Source: Thauera terpenica 58Eu (GTDB lineage: Bacteria > Pseudomonadota > Gammaproteobacteria > Burkholderiales > Rhodocyclaceae). From it: a stretch of DNA of 64,000 nt. Below, piece after piece: positions 38,623 through 47,801 of this stretch. The notes beneath the pieces are model-generated. The model worked only from the letters and a program-made list of their open reading frames with translations, was not told the DNA's origin and did no database searches. The first letter of the stretch is position 1; every line of letters begins with the position of its first letter. The stretch covers positions 50,271 through 114,270 of the forward strand of contig NZ_ATJV01000024.1 in assembly GCF_000443165.1 (NCBI RefSeq), read 5' to 3'. The position numbers were made by a program, and so were the translations under genes.

Positions 38623-39849
38623 TCAGCGCGCAGCCAGCCGCCACAAAGATGTCACTTCGGCGGCGCGTGCTTGGTGCAGCGCATCGCTCTCGTCGCCGGC
38701 CTTGGCGTGACGTGGGCGAACATCGTCGCGGCCAAGCACTTTCAGCCCTGCCGCCTCGATCCAGCCCAGCAATTGTTCGCGGCTGCGCAGGCAAAGGTGT
38801 TCGGCCAGATCGGACAGGATCAGCCAGCCTTCGCCACCCTCATCCAGGTGCGCCGCCAGACCGCCCAGGAAACCGCGCAGCATGCGGCTGTCGGCGTCAT
38901 ACACCGCGTGCTCCACCGCCGAACTCGGCTTGGCCGGCACCCACGGTGGGTTGCACACCACCAGCGGCGCCCGCCCGGGCGGAAAGAGATCAGCTTCGAG
39001 CACTTCGACGCGCGCATCCAGGCCCAGCCGGCCCAGATTTTCGCGCGCGCAAGCCAGCGCGCGCGGCGAGTTTTCGGTCGCCACCACACGCTGCACGCCC
39101 GCTTGCGCCAGCACGGCGGCGATGACACCGGTGCCGGTGCCGATGTCGAAGGCGAGGGTGGTTGCCGGCAGGCGTGCGCGCGCAATCAGATCGAGATACT
39201 CGCCACGCAGGGGCGAAAACACGCCGTAGTGCGGGTGAATACGCGCGCCCAGCGCCGGCACCAGCACGCCCTGGCGGCGCCACTCGTGCGCCCCGATGAG
39301 GCCCAGCAACTCGCGCAAGGAGAGCACGAACGGGGCCTGCAGCAGACCGGCCTGCTCATTGCCTTGCGCTGCCGACGACGCCTCGCCAAAGGCTGCGGAC
39401 AGCGCCTCAGCCACATCGGGCGCGCGCCGCAGGGGGATGAGCCCGCCGGCCTCGACCGGGATCAGCAACATGCCCAGGGTGCGCGCGCGCTGCGCTTGTG
39501 CCATGCGATGCAGATGAAAGGCCTCGGGGAAATCCACGCCCGGGCTTTGGCCCTTGTGCGCTGTCTTGCCGGCCGCTTTGGCGGCTGCCTTCTCGGCCTT
39601 CCTGCGCGGCTTGCGGCTGGCTCGTCGCGCCATGGCCTGCAGTAGCTGGCGCGCATTGTGATAGTCCCCCCGCCACAGCAGCGCCGTGCCTTCGCAGGCC
39701 AGCCGCCAGGCCGTGTCCGCGCTCAGGCTGTCATCGGCGAGCACCACCCGCCTGGGCGGCAGCTGGCCGCTCTCGGACTGCCAGCGTGCGCTGTGCGGCG
39801 TGTCGTGCTCGGTCCAGTACAGCAGGGCAGATTCGCTCACGGGCTTCAT
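38623..39849 (-). CDS. Class I SAM-dependent methyltransferase (N6-MTase / PrmC-RsmC-like)
   Basis: The 408-residue protein has the SAM motif AFDIGTGTGVIAAVLAQ (about 232-248), acidic motif II (RVEVLEADLFPPG) and the catalytic VVCNPPWVPAKP. NPP(Y/F/W) enzymes methylate exocyclic or amide nitrogens in rRNA, DNA or protein. An unusual Lys/Ala/Arg-rich segment at about 72-95 sits in the N-terminal extension and may contact nucleic acid. The target is not predictable. Its ATG overlaps the mog stop by 4 nt. Confidence 0.8.
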   Translation of the reverse strand: MKPVSESALLYWTEHDTPHSARWQSESGQLPPRRVVLADDSLSADTAWRLACEGTALLWRGDYHNARQLLQAMARRASRKPRRKAEKAAAKAAGKTAHKGQSPGVDFPEAFHLHRMAQAQRARTLGMLLIPVEAGGLIPLRRAPDVAEALSAAFGEASSAAQGNEQAGLLQAPFVLSLRELLGLIGAHEWRRQGVLVPALGARIHPHYGVFSPLRGEYLDLIARARLPATTLAFDIGTGTGVIAAVLAQAGVQRVVATENSPRALACARENLGRLGLDARVEVLEADLFPPGRAPLVVCNPPWVPAKPSSAVEHAVYDADSRMLRGFLGGLAAHLDEGGEGWLILSDLAEHLCLRSREQLLGWIEAAGLKVLGRDDVRPRHAKAGDESDALHQARAAEVTSLWRLAAR

Positions 39850-40436
39850 GCCTGCTGCGGCCGGATCGCGCTCTTGGGGCGAAAGGCCTTGATCACCGCG
39901 GCGTCGGTGTCGATCCAGGGCCCGCCGATGAGGTCGATGCAGTAGGGTACGGCGGCGAAGATGCCGACATGGCGTACGCTGCCATCGGCATCACGCACAC
40001 CTTCGAGCGTTTCGCGGATGGCCTTGGGCTGACCCGGCAGGTTGATGATGAGGCACTGGCCACGGATGACCGCGAGCTGGCGCGAGAGGATGGCGGTGGG
40101 CACGAAATTCAGGCTGATGCGCCGCATCTCTTCACCGAAGCCCGGCATTTCCTTGTCGGCGATGGCAAGCGTGGCTTCGGGCGTGACGTCGCGCGGCGCC
40201 GGGCCTGTGCCACCCGTGGTCAGCACCAGATTGCATCCCACCTGCTCGACCAGCTCCACCAGGGTGTGCTCTATGGTTGCGCGCACATCGGGGATGAGGC
40301 GCGTGTGCGCGCTCCACGGCGTGCGCAAGGCCTTGGCCAGCCAGTCCTGCAGCGCGGGAATGCCCTGGTCTTCGTAGCTGCCGGCCGAGGCGCGATCGCT
40401 GATCGACACCAGGCCGATGCGAATGGGTTCGCTCAT
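39846..40436 (-). CDS. mog: Molybdopterin adenylyltransferase
   Basis: It adenylates molybdopterin before molybdate insertion. The 196-residue protein has the MoaB/Mog fold, with IGLVSISDRASAGSYEDQG at the start and the active-site TTGGTGPAPRDVTPEAT, then GQCLIINLPGQPKAI. ATG 40436 begins the family homology; the longer open frame from 40832 overlaps darP and is not coding. With moaC at 22.2 kb it is one of two molybdenum-cofactor genes in the window. Confidence 0.93.
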   Translation of the reverse strand: MSEPIRIGLVSISDRASAGSYEDQGIPALQDWLAKALRTPWSAHTRLIPDVRATIEHTLVELVEQVGCNLVLTTGGTGPAPRDVTPEATLAIADKEMPGFGEEMRRISLNFVPTAILSRQLAVIRGQCLIINLPGQPKAIRETLEGVRDADGSVRHVGIFAAVPYCIDLIGGPWIDTDAAVIKAFRPKSAIRPQQA

Positions 40437-40485
40437 GGGTTTCGTCTCGCGGTGAAAGGATGAAGTCGGACGCGCACCGCCCGCA

Positions 40486-41124
40486 TCAGGCGCGCGCATC
40501 CAGATTGCCGTTCTCACCCTCAGCGCCCTCGCTGCCTTGGGTGTCCTGGGCACCCTGGGAAGCGACAGCGACATCATCCTCGGCTGCTGCGTCCTGGGCG
40601 TCCTGCAGCTCGCGCAGCACGCGGAAGATCTCACGGAAGGCTTTCGGCGGCTTCGCGGTCTCGCGCTCCTTGAGCGCGTTGCGGCGCAGGGTACGCAGGT
40701 ACTGCACGTCGACCTGTGGCCAGAGCTCGACGAGGATGCCGATGGCCTTGTCATCCTCGAGCAGCTGCTCACGCAAACGCTCGAGCCGGTGCATCTTCGC
40801 CACCTCGGCGGCCGACTTGCCGCTGAACACAAGGAGCTGGGCCTGGATGGGCGCAGGATCGATCTTGCGCATCAGCTTGCCGACGTATTGCATCTGGCGC
40901 CGGCGGGCTTCCATCTTGAAGCCTTGCGCCGCGCGCACGGCCTCATACAAGGCGTCGGGCAGCGCCATCTTCTTCAGGCGATCGGAGGACAGCGCAACGA
41001 GCTGCTCACCAAGATCCTGCAGCGCATGCATCTCACGCTTGCGGCTGCTCTTGCTGGGCGGTTCGATGAAGTCTTCTTCCTCGTCATGACCAGGATGGCT
41101 GGAGTGGGGCGAATCTGAGCGCAT
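40486..41124 (-). CDS. darP: Dual-action ribosomal maturation protein DarP (YjgA, DUF615)
   Basis: The 212-residue protein resembles YjgA/DarP, a 50S-associated assembly factor acting on the peptidyl transferase region. Family features are SKSSRKREMHALQDLGEQLV, RRRQMQYVGKLMRKID and RRNALKERETAKPPKAFREIFRVL. The last ~30 residues are an acidic Gly/Glu/Ala tail of low complexity. It diverges from pmbA with only 62 nt between the start codons, the standard yjgA-pmbA arrangement. Confidence 0.92.
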   Translation of the reverse strand: MRSDSPHSSHPGHDEEEDFIEPPSKSSRKREMHALQDLGEQLVALSSDRLKKMALPDALYEAVRAAQGFKMEARRRQMQYVGKLMRKIDPAPIQAQLLVFSGKSAAEVAKMHRLERLREQLLEDDKAIGILVELWPQVDVQYLRTLRRNALKERETAKPPKAFREIFRVLRELQDAQDAAAEDDVAVASQGAQDTQGSEGAEGENGNLDARA

Positions 41125-41134
41125 TAGGGAGGGC

Positions 41135-41162
41135 TTGAGGCTGGGACGGGTTAAGATTATAG
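41135..41162. promoter_or_regulatory. Candidate divergent promoter region darP / pmbA
   Basis: On the plus strand TTGAGG (41135-41140) is 16 nt before TTATAG (41157-41162). On the minus strand TATAAT (41161-41156) is a perfect -10 about 32 nt before darP, without a clear -35. The two -10 boxes overlap, so the two genes may compete for polymerase. Confidence 0.4.
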
Positions 41163-41186
41163 CCTTTGCCCGACTCCCACCCGCCC

Positions 41187-42533
41187 ATGTCCGATCAAGG
41201 CTTCTCCTACTCCCAGGCGCAACTGCGCGAAATCGCCTCCGACATCGTCAAGCATGCAAGGAAGCGCGGCGCCTCGGCCTGCGAAACCGACGTCTCCGAA
41301 GGCTTCGGCCAGTCGGTCGGCGTGCGCAAGGCCGAAGTCGAGACCATCGAATACAACCGCGACAAGGGCGTCGGCGTCAGCGTCTTCATCGGCCAGCAGC
41401 GCGGCTATGCAAGTACTTCGGATTTCTCCAGGAAGGCGCTCAAGGCCACCGTCGAAGCCGCGCTGTCGATCGCGCGCTTCACCGCGCCCGACCCCTGCGC
41501 CGGCCTCGCCGATGCCGCCCTCATGGCGCGCGAAAAGAACATGCCCGAGCTGGACCTTTTCCATCCGTGGGCCATCGACATCAACGAGGCCATTGCACTC
41601 GCGAAGCGCTGCGAGGAAGCCGCCTTTGCCGTCAGCCCCAAGATCACCAACTCCGAAGGCGCCAACACCTCGATTCAGCAATCGCACTTCGTCTCGGCCA
41701 ACAGTCACGGCTTCATCGGCGGCTACGCCACCACCCGCCACGGCTTGTCGTGCTCGGTGATCGCCGGCGAAGGCGATGCCATGCAGCGCGAGTACTGGTA
41801 CGACTCGCGCCGCGACCCGGCTGAGCTGGGCAGCGCCGAGGACATCGGTCGCATCGCCGGCGAGCGCGCGCTGGCTCGGCTGGGCGCGAAGAAGATCCGC
41901 ACCTGTGAGGTGCCAGTGCTGTTCGAGGCGCCGCTGGCGGTGGCGCTGATCGGCAACTTCGTGCACGCGGTGAGCGGGGGCTCCTTGTATCGCAAGACCA
42001 GCTTCCTGCTCGATACGCTCGGCCAGCAGGTGTTCTCGCCGCTGGTGAGCATCGCCGAGCGCCCGCACCTGAAGAAGGCCTTCGGCTCCAGCCCTTTCGA
42101 CAGCGACGGCGTCGCCACCCGCGACCGCGAGGTGGTCACTGAGGGTGTGCTCAACGGCTATTTCCTGTCGACCTATTCCGCACGCAAGCTCGGCATGCAG
42201 ACCACCGCCAACGCCGGTGGCTCGCACAACCTGATCGTCAAGCCCGGCGAGCGCGACCTCGACAGCCTGATCAAGCACATGGACAAGGGCCTGCTCGTGA
42301 CCGAACTGCTGGGCCAGGGCGTGAATTACGTCACCGGTGACTATTCCCGCGGTGCGGCCGGCTTCTGGGTGGAAAAAGGCAGGATCAAGCATGCGGTGGA
42401 AGAAGTCACCATCGCCGGCAACCTGCGCGACATGTTCCGCAACATCGTCGCCATCGGCAACGACGCGCTGCCGCGTGGCGCCAAACACTGCGGCTCCATC
42501 CTCATCGAGGGCATGAAAGTGGCCGGGCGCTGA
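41187..42533 (+). CDS. pmbA: Metalloprotease PmbA (TldE)
   Basis: PmbA/TldE forms a complex with TldD that processes peptides such as microcin B17 and degrades the CcdA antitoxin in Escherichia. The 448-residue product has family blocks SVGVRKAEVETIEYNRDKGVGVSVF, GFIGGYATTRHGLSCSVI and HNLIVKPGERDLDSLI. TldD supplies the zinc site, and no tldD lies in the window. ATG 41187 is the family start. Confidence 0.94.
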   Translation: MSDQGFSYSQAQLREIASDIVKHARKRGASACETDVSEGFGQSVGVRKAEVETIEYNRDKGVGVSVFIGQQRGYASTSDFSRKALKATVEAALSIARFTAPDPCAGLADAALMAREKNMPELDLFHPWAIDINEAIALAKRCEEAAFAVSPKITNSEGANTSIQQSHFVSANSHGFIGGYATTRHGLSCSVIAGEGDAMQREYWYDSRRDPAELGSAEDIGRIAGERALARLGAKKIRTCEVPVLFEAPLAVALIGNFVHAVSGGSLYRKTSFLLDTLGQQVFSPLVSIAERPHLKKAFGSSPFDSDGVATRDREVVTEGVLNGYFLSTYSARKLGMQTTANAGGSHNLIVKPGERDLDSLIKHMDKGLLVTELLGQGVNYVTGDYSRGAAGFWVEKGRIKHAVEEVTIAGNLRDMFRNIVAIGNDALPRGAKHCGSILIEGMKVAGR

Positions 42534-42604
42534 CCCGTCCGATGCTGCAACACCCCGGCACAGGGGGAACAGCGCTCGCCGCGTTCGAGCCCGCGCCGCA
42601 GGAA

Positions 42605-42610
42605 TATAAT
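42605..42610 (+). promoter_or_regulatory. Candidate -10 element of the TRAP binding-protein gene
   Basis: A perfect TATAAT lies 33 nt before the ATG. Only a weak TTCGAG-like -35 is found at about 42584, with short spacing. Confidence 0.35.
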
Positions 42611-42642
42611 CACCCCTCAACTCATCTCAGCAAGGAGTCAGC

Positions 42643-43749
42643 ATGGAACGTCGTTCTTTTCTGAAAAAAGCCGGTGCAGGCATCGCAGCCGGCGCCGCGA
42701 CGGGCGTTGCCTCCAGCGTCGCCACAGCCGCTCCGGCAGTGCAGACCGGACTGCCCGAAATCAAGTGGCGCATGACTTCGAGCTTTCCCAAGAGCATCGA
42801 CACCTTGTACGGCAGCTCCGAGCTGCTCGCCGACCGTCTGCGCGAGATCACCGACGGCAAGTTCGACATCCGCATCTTTCCGGCCGGCGAGATCGTGCCT
42901 GGCCTGCAGGCGCTGGACGCGGTGCAGCAGGGCACGGTGGAGATGTGTCACTCGTGTTCGTATTACTACGTCGGCAAGGACAAGGCCTTCGCCTTCGGCA
43001 CCGCCGTGCCCTTCGGCCTGAACGCGCGTCAGATGGATGCCTGGGTAATCGGTGGTGGCGGCCAGGAGTTGCTCGACGACTTCTACAGCGATTACAACGT
43101 GTATTCCTTTCTGGGCGGCAACACCGGCGTGCAGATGGGCGGTTGGTATCGCAAGCAGATCAACACCCTCGAGGACATCAAGGGCCTGAAGATTCGCATC
43201 GCCGGTCTGGGCGGCGAGATCCTCTCGCGCATGGGCGCAATCCCGCAGCAGATCGCGGGCGCGGACATCTATCCTTCGCTGGAAAAAGGCACGATCGACG
43301 CTGCCGAATGGGTCGCCCCCTACGACGACGAAAAGCTCGGCTTCCACAAGGTGGCGCCGAATTACTATTCGCCGGGCTGGTGGGAGCCGGGGCCGGCAGT
43401 TCACTTCTACGTGAACAAGGCCGAATGGGACAAGCTGCCCAAGTTCTACCAGGCTGCTTTCCGCGCCGCCTCGCGTGAAGCCCACATCCAGATGACGGCG
43501 ATGTACGACCACAAGAACCCGCAGGCACTGGCGCGTCTGCTATCGCAGGGCGTGAAGCTGCAGAACTTCTCGACCGAGATCATGAAAAAGGCCTACGACG
43601 TGTCGCGCGAACTGTACGCCGAAGAAGCCAAGCAGAATCCGGCCTGGGCCAAGATCTACGTCGAGTTCGAAAAGTATCGCAAGTCGCAGAACGCTTGGTT
43701 CAGCGTGGCTGAGGCAGGCTTCGACCGCTTCATGCAGTCGGTGCGCTGA
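42643..43749 (+). CDS. Tat-exported TRAP transporter solute-binding protein (DctP type)
   Basis: This 368-residue periplasmic receptor belongs to a tripartite ATP-independent transporter. The N-terminus MERRSFLKKAGAG is a twin-arginine signal, unusual for DctP proteins but typical of the alpha-keto-acid/mannitol-chloroaromatic subgroup. The conserved carboxylate-binding Arg lies in GLKIRIAGLGGEILSRMG, and the WVAPYDDEKLGFHKVAPNYYSPGWWEPG block fits the 2-oxoacid-binding TakP-like group. No DctQ or DctM gene is nearby, so the membrane partner is elsewhere. Confidence 0.88.
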   Translation: MERRSFLKKAGAGIAAGAATGVASSVATAAPAVQTGLPEIKWRMTSSFPKSIDTLYGSSELLADRLREITDGKFDIRIFPAGEIVPGLQALDAVQQGTVEMCHSCSYYYVGKDKAFAFGTAVPFGLNARQMDAWVIGGGGQELLDDFYSDYNVYSFLGGNTGVQMGGWYRKQINTLEDIKGLKIRIAGLGGEILSRMGAIPQQIAGADIYPSLEKGTIDAAEWVAPYDDEKLGFHKVAPNYYSPGWWEPGPAVHFYVNKAEWDKLPKFYQAAFRAASREAHIQMTAMYDHKNPQALARLLSQGVKLQNFSTEIMKKAYDVSRELYAEEAKQNPAWAKIYVEFEKYRKSQNAWFSVAEAGFDRFMQSVR

Positions 43750-43784
43750 GCGCTCGAAGCGAGTTGCCCTGAACGGGGCGCACC

Positions 43785-43816
43785 AAAAAAAGGGATGGCC
43801 AAGCCATCCCTTTTTT
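43785..43816. terminator. Bidirectional terminator between the TRAP gene and yggX
   Basis: A perfect 14-bp repeat (AAAAAAGGGATGGC / GCCATCCCTTTTTT) with a 3-nt CAA loop gives a U-tract in both directions. It lies between two convergent genes. Confidence 0.93.
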
Positions 43817-43837
43817 GTGCCTCGCGCCTTTGCAGGC

Positions 43838-44110
43838 TTACTGAGTCGGTGGCACGTAGCCCGCAATCTGATCAGCGCCGCCTTCGAAGAAGTGCTTCTC
43901 CATCTGTTCAGCCAGATACTTGCGTGCCCGCGCGTCCATCAAGTTGAGGCGATTTTCATTGATCAGCATGGTCTGGTACTTGATCCACTGCTGCCACGCT
44001 TCTTTCGATACGCTGTCAAAGATGCGCTTGCCCAGCGCGCCCGGCACTGGCGGCAGATCCAGTCCTTCTGCCTCACGACCGAGTTTCACGCAATTAACCA
44101 TGCGAGCCAT
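43838..44110 (-). CDS. yggX: Fe(2+)-trafficking / oxidative damage protection protein YggX
   Basis: The 90-residue protein has the family pattern [34 protein letters not shown] and [16 protein letters not shown]. YggX helps protect iron-sulfur clusters under oxidative stress. It starts at ATG 44110, 2 nt after the stop of the upstream GGDEF gene, so it is the last gene of an argA-GGDEF-yggX transcript. Confidence 0.95.
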   Translation of the reverse strand: MARMVNCVKLGREAEGLDLPPVPGALGKRIFDSVSKEAWQQWIKYQTMLINENRLNLMDARARKYLAEQMEKHFFEGGADQIAGYVPPTQ

Positions 44111-44112
44111 GT

Positions 44113-45564
44113 TCAATCCTCTTTGCTATCGGGTTCATCGGAGCTCGAAACCGGCATTCTAACGGATTCAGCCGCCAGCCTTGCAGACAGCGTCCAGCAG
44201 TTGCGCCCCCCCGCCTTGGAGCAATACATCGCCTCATCTGCCGCCGCGACCAGCGCCTGGGCCTCAAGCCCGTTCTCCGGATAGAGCGCGATACCGATAC
44301 TGGCGGTCACCGAAGCTGGCTGTCCGTCAAACTCGAATCTCAGGCCGGCAATCGCCTCGCATAGTCGATTGGCCAGCTCGGACAACTCGCTGGCACGGGT
44401 GTCGGGCACCAGCACGGCAAATTCGTCGCCCCCGATACGGAAGAACATCTCGTTGCGACGCACGATGCTGGCAACACGATCGACCAGTTTGATCAGCACC
44501 TCGTCGCCAGCCTGATGGCCAAAGGCATCGTTGACCGGCTTGAAGCCATCCAGGTCGATCCCCAGCAAGCCCACCTCCACGCCCCGCCGCGCCGCATCGG
44601 CGAGCGTGCGCTCGAGCTCCTCATGGAAACGACGCCGATTGAAGATGTTGGTCAGCGGGTCGCGTTCGGCCATCGAGATCAATTGCGCGGAAATTCTGCG
44701 CTCTGCGGTGACATCCTCGTAGATCCAGACCCGACCGATGCCAAGACCTGCAGACGCGCCCTCGACCACCGCCGAGCGGTCGGTCACGATGCGGCCATCG
44801 GCGAAGCGGAATTCGTATTCGGCGCTGACCATCTGATGTGCATCAAGCACTTCCTTGATGTGAGCAAAGTAGCCCTGCGCATCCTCCAGCAAGGGCGCAA
44901 CCGTGCTTTGCAACACGCTTTCGCGCATGCCGATCAGATGCGCGTCCGGCGGATAGCCCCAGATCTGGAGCATCGCGCGGTTGTAATACAGCACCCGCCG
45001 GTCGCGATCCATGAACATGATGCCGAGCCGGATCAGGTTCAACAGGGCCGACAGGCGCTGGCGCTCGTCGTTGCTGCGCACCAGGTAGTGCTCACGCAGG
45101 GCCTGTGCACGCCGCAGCTCGGTCACGGTCTCGAGCAGCTTGTACTCCGTCTCCTTGCGCGTCTGAATTTCTTCCGCCGACAGCTGCAGCGCGACCGCGC
45201 CATCACCATCACCATCGCCAGCAACGGGCACCGCACGCCAATGCGAAGCCACCCACACGACCTCACCATCGCGCCGGCAGAAACGCAGCTCGAAGTCCCG
45301 TGCCAGGCCATCACTGCCGACCTGAGCCGCCATGCGACGCGCATGGGCTCGATCGGAGTCATGCACCAGCAGCGTGAAGAGATCATCGGCTTCGACACAT
45401 TCCTGCGGCGTGAAACCGGTGACGCGTGCAATCGAAGGGCTGATCCAGAGCAGGCGCAAACCGCGATCGAACACCGCTTCGATGCCGTTTACACCCTCGG
45501 CCACCTGACGCAGCAGCCTGAGCTCGGAGTCTTCGCTGGTGGCGCGTCTGGACCAGAGGATCAT
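44113..45564 (-). CDS. PAS-PAS-GGDEF diguanylate cyclase
   Basis: The 483-residue protein has no clear membrane segment. PAS 1 covers about 15-135 ([19 protein letters not shown]), a short coiled linker follows, PAS 2 covers about 170-295 and GGDEF covers about 305-465. The active site [12 protein letters not shown] is intact, so it should make c-di-GMP. The inhibitory site five residues before GGDEF reads RRNE instead of RxxD, which suggests weaker product inhibition. Its ATG overlaps the argA stop (ATGA), and yggX follows after 2 nt. Why a cyclase is coupled to arginine synthesis is not known. Confidence 0.9.
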   Translation of the reverse strand: MILWSRRATSEDSELRLLRQVAEGVNGIEAVFDRGLRLLWISPSIARVTGFTPQECVEADDLFTLLVHDSDRAHARRMAAQVGSDGLARDFELRFCRRDGEVVWVASHWRAVPVAGDGDGDGAVALQLSAEEIQTRKETEYKLLETVTELRRAQALREHYLVRSNDERQRLSALLNLIRLGIMFMDRDRRVLYYNRAMLQIWGYPPDAHLIGMRESVLQSTVAPLLEDAQGYFAHIKEVLDAHQMVSAEYEFRFADGRIVTDRSAVVEGASAGLGIGRVWIYEDVTAERRISAQLISMAERDPLTNIFNRRRFHEELERTLADAARRGVEVGLLGIDLDGFKPVNDAFGHQAGDEVLIKLVDRVASIVRRNEMFFRIGGDEFAVLVPDTRASELSELANRLCEAIAGLRFEFDGQPASVTASIGIALYPENGLEAQALVAAADEAMYCSKAGGRNCWTLSARLAAESVRMPVSSSDEPDSKED

Positions 45565-46913
45565 AGGTTTTTCACAAACACCTTGGAGCGTCGTTGCAAG
45601 TTGTACAACTCGCGCTTCTGGCGCGGCAGCGCCTCGGGGCCGATCTCCTTGAAGCCGCGTTCGCGAAACCAGTGTGCGGTGCGCGTGGTGAGCACGAACA
45701 GGCGATCCAGCCCGTGCACGCGCGCACGGCGCTCGATGCGCCTGAGCAACTGGTCGCCCAGGCCTGCGCGACGATATTCGGGCGTTACCGCCAGGCAGGC
45801 AAGCTCCGCTGCGTTGTCCTCCGAAAACGGATACAGCGCGGCACAGCCGACCAGCATGCCATCGTGCTCGACCACGGTGAAACGCTCGATCTCCTGCTCG
45901 AGCAACTCGCGCCCGCGGCGCACCAGGGTGCCGTCGACTTCCATCGGCGTGATCAAGGCCACCAGCGCCGCGACATCGTCTATCGTCGCCTCGCGCAGGC
46001 GGAACAGGGTCTCGCGCGAGACCACGGTGCCGACACCGGCATGGGTGAAGAACTCCAGCAGCAGTCCGCCATCCTTGTCGCGGTCGATGAGGTGACAACG
46101 CGCCACCCCGCGACGCACGGCACGGATCGCACACGGCAAGAACAGGTGCAGATCCTCGGTCAGGCCCTCGCCACTGTCGAACTGGGACTGGGCCTCGTCA
46201 GCGGTGACCGATTCGACCAGCTGGCCATCGACATCGAGCAAGCCCGGTGCATCGCACAGGTAGATGAGCTTTTCGGCCTTCACCGCGATCGCGACCGCCT
46301 CGGCCACCTCTTCCATTGCCAGGTTGAAGATCTCGCCTGCCGGCGAGACCCCTAGCGGCGTGATCAGCACCACGTTCTGCTGGTCGAGGTCGGCGTTGAT
46401 CTCTTCGGCGATGATCTTGCGCACGGCGCCGGTAAATTGGTAATCCACCCCATCGACAACACCCACCGGGCGCGCGGTGATGAAGTTGCCGCCGGTGACG
46501 CGCATGTAGCTGCCCGCCATCGGCGTATTGGGCAAGCCTTGCGACAGCAAGGCCTCGACCTCGATGCGCGTCACCGCCATCGCCGACTTGACGCATTCCA
46601 GCGCTTCGGCATCGGTCACACGCAGGCCGTGATGAAAGCGCGGTTCAAGCCCACGACGCGCCATCTCGGCGTCGATCTGGGGGCGTGCGCCATGCACCAG
46701 CACCAGGCGAATACCCAGCGCGGCGAGCAGGTTGCAGTCGTAGGCCAGGCTTTGCGCGCGCTCACCCGCTGCCACCTCGCCGCCGAAACCGACGACAAAG
46801 GTCTTGCCGCGAAAGGCGTGGATGTAGGGCGCGGCACCGCGCACCCAGGCCACGAACTGATGGGTCGTGGGGTCTTCGGACGCCAGCACGGCGGAGATGG
46901 ATTCGACAGTCAC
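45561..46913 (-). CDS. argA: N-acetylglutamate synthase
   Basis: It makes N-acetylglutamate, the first step of arginine synthesis. The 450-residue protein joins an amino-acid-kinase-like domain (about 1-290: GKTFVVGFGGEVA, LVLVHGARPQID) to a C-terminal GNAT acetyltransferase domain (about 295-440, with acetyl-CoA loop VTPEYRRAGLGDQLL). The kinase-like domain usually carries the arginine feedback site. The downstream GGDEF gene overlaps its stop by 4 nt. Confidence 0.94.
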   Translation of the reverse strand: MTVESISAVLASEDPTTHQFVAWVRGAAPYIHAFRGKTFVVGFGGEVAAGERAQSLAYDCNLLAALGIRLVLVHGARPQIDAEMARRGLEPRFHHGLRVTDAEALECVKSAMAVTRIEVEALLSQGLPNTPMAGSYMRVTGGNFITARPVGVVDGVDYQFTGAVRKIIAEEINADLDQQNVVLITPLGVSPAGEIFNLAMEEVAEAVAIAVKAEKLIYLCDAPGLLDVDGQLVESVTADEAQSQFDSGEGLTEDLHLFLPCAIRAVRRGVARCHLIDRDKDGGLLLEFFTHAGVGTVVSRETLFRLREATIDDVAALVALITPMEVDGTLVRRGRELLEQEIERFTVVEHDGMLVGCAALYPFSEDNAAELACLAVTPEYRRAGLGDQLLRRIERRARVHGLDRLFVLTTRTAHWFRERGFKEIGPEALPRQKRELYNLQRRSKVFVKNL

Positions 46914-46981
46914 GCATTCACCGCGGCAGGGTTTTCAATAAGCGAATTCTAGCGGATGCCTTCGTGTTGCGCCGCAACATT

Positions 46982-47004
46982 ACCCATCAGCAGCGCTGAT
47001 GGGT
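46982..47004. terminator. Hairpin between rsmE and argA
   Basis: A perfect 10-bp stem ACCCATCAGC / GCTGATGGGT has a 3-nt loop. It lies 14 nt after the rsmE stop (minus strand). The U-tract is poor, so termination may be partial. Confidence 0.55.
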
Positions 47005-47017
47005 GCACAACAGCGGC

Positions 47018-47740
47018 TCAGAAATCGCCCCAGCGTGCTTGCAGCACGGCCAGCGCCGCCAGGCCCGCGGTCTCGGTGCGCAACACGCGCGGTCCCAGGG
47101 TGACGCGCCGGCAGCCTGCGCCATCGCACGCTGCCAGCTCGGAATCGGTCCAGCCGCCCTCAGGGCCGACCAGCACATGGATGGGGCCGGGCAATCGAGC
47201 CAGGTCCGTGAAGCCCACCTCACCACCCGGCGCCAGCACATGGCAGCTGCCATCTCGATGCGCTGCCAGCCACTTGCCCAGCCCCTGCAGCGCGCGCACC
47301 TCAGGGATGCGATTGCGCCCGCTTTGCTCACAGGCCGCCACCGCCACCTGACGCCAGTGCGCAAGGCGCTTCTCGGCGCGCTCTGCGCTCAGGCGCAAAA
47401 CCGAACGCTCGGCCTGCACCGGCTGAATCGCGCTCACGCCCAGCTCCACCGCCTTCTGGATCACCCAGTCCATCTTGTCACTTGCCGCCAGCGCCTGCAC
47501 CAGCACCACCTGCAGCGGCGACTCTCGATTCACCCTGCGGCGCTCGCCGAGCACGGCAAAGCCGGCCTTGCCACGCACGCTCAAGCGCGCCTCGACCTCG
47601 TCGCCCCTGCCGTCAAACAGGATGAGGGCTTCACCGTCACGCAGGCGCAAGACACGCAAGGCGTGGTGGGCGAGCTCGTCGGGCAGGGCGAGCTCACCGC
47701 ACTCGGGCAGGGCGCCCGGATAATGGAATCGTGAAATCAT
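47018..47740 (-). CDS. rsmE: 16S rRNA (uracil-1498-N3)-methyltransferase
   Basis: SPOUT methyltransferase of 240 residues with an N-terminal PUA-like domain (SRFHYPGALPE...HHALRVLRLRDGE) and a C-terminal knot. The SAM motifs are HVLVGPEGGWTDSEL and TLGPRVLRTETA, both diagnostic. It methylates U1498 in the decoding centre. It diverges from the inositol monophosphatase gene with 61 nt between start codons. Confidence 0.95.
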   Translation of the reverse strand: MISRFHYPGALPECGELALPDELAHHALRVLRLRDGEALILFDGRGDEVEARLSVRGKAGFAVLGERRRVNRESPLQVVLVQALAASDKMDWVIQKAVELGVSAIQPVQAERSVLRLSAERAEKRLAHWRQVAVAACEQSGRNRIPEVRALQGLGKWLAAHRDGSCHVLAPGGEVGFTDLARLPGPIHVLVGPEGGWTDSELAACDGAGCRRVTLGPRVLRTETAGLAALAVLQARWGDF

Positions 47741-47801
47741 CGTAAGATTATAGGCTCTGAATTCGAACCCGAATCCGTAGCCGACCGGCCAGGAGCCTTA
47801 C

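Noticed and set aside
40437..40832. N-terminal extension of Mog by 132 residues
   Set aside because: The extension lies on the same bases as darP in another frame and is Ser/Arg-rich; Mog homology begins exactly at the ATG at 40436.
41157..42620. Open frame antisense to pmbA, about 487 codons
   Set aside because: pmbA is a clear family member on the other strand; the antisense product has no recognisable features.
45565..46134. N-terminal extension of the PAS-GGDEF protein into argA
   Set aside because: The extra 190 codons overlap the conserved GNAT domain of argA in another frame; the ATGA overlap at 45561-45564 is the natural start.
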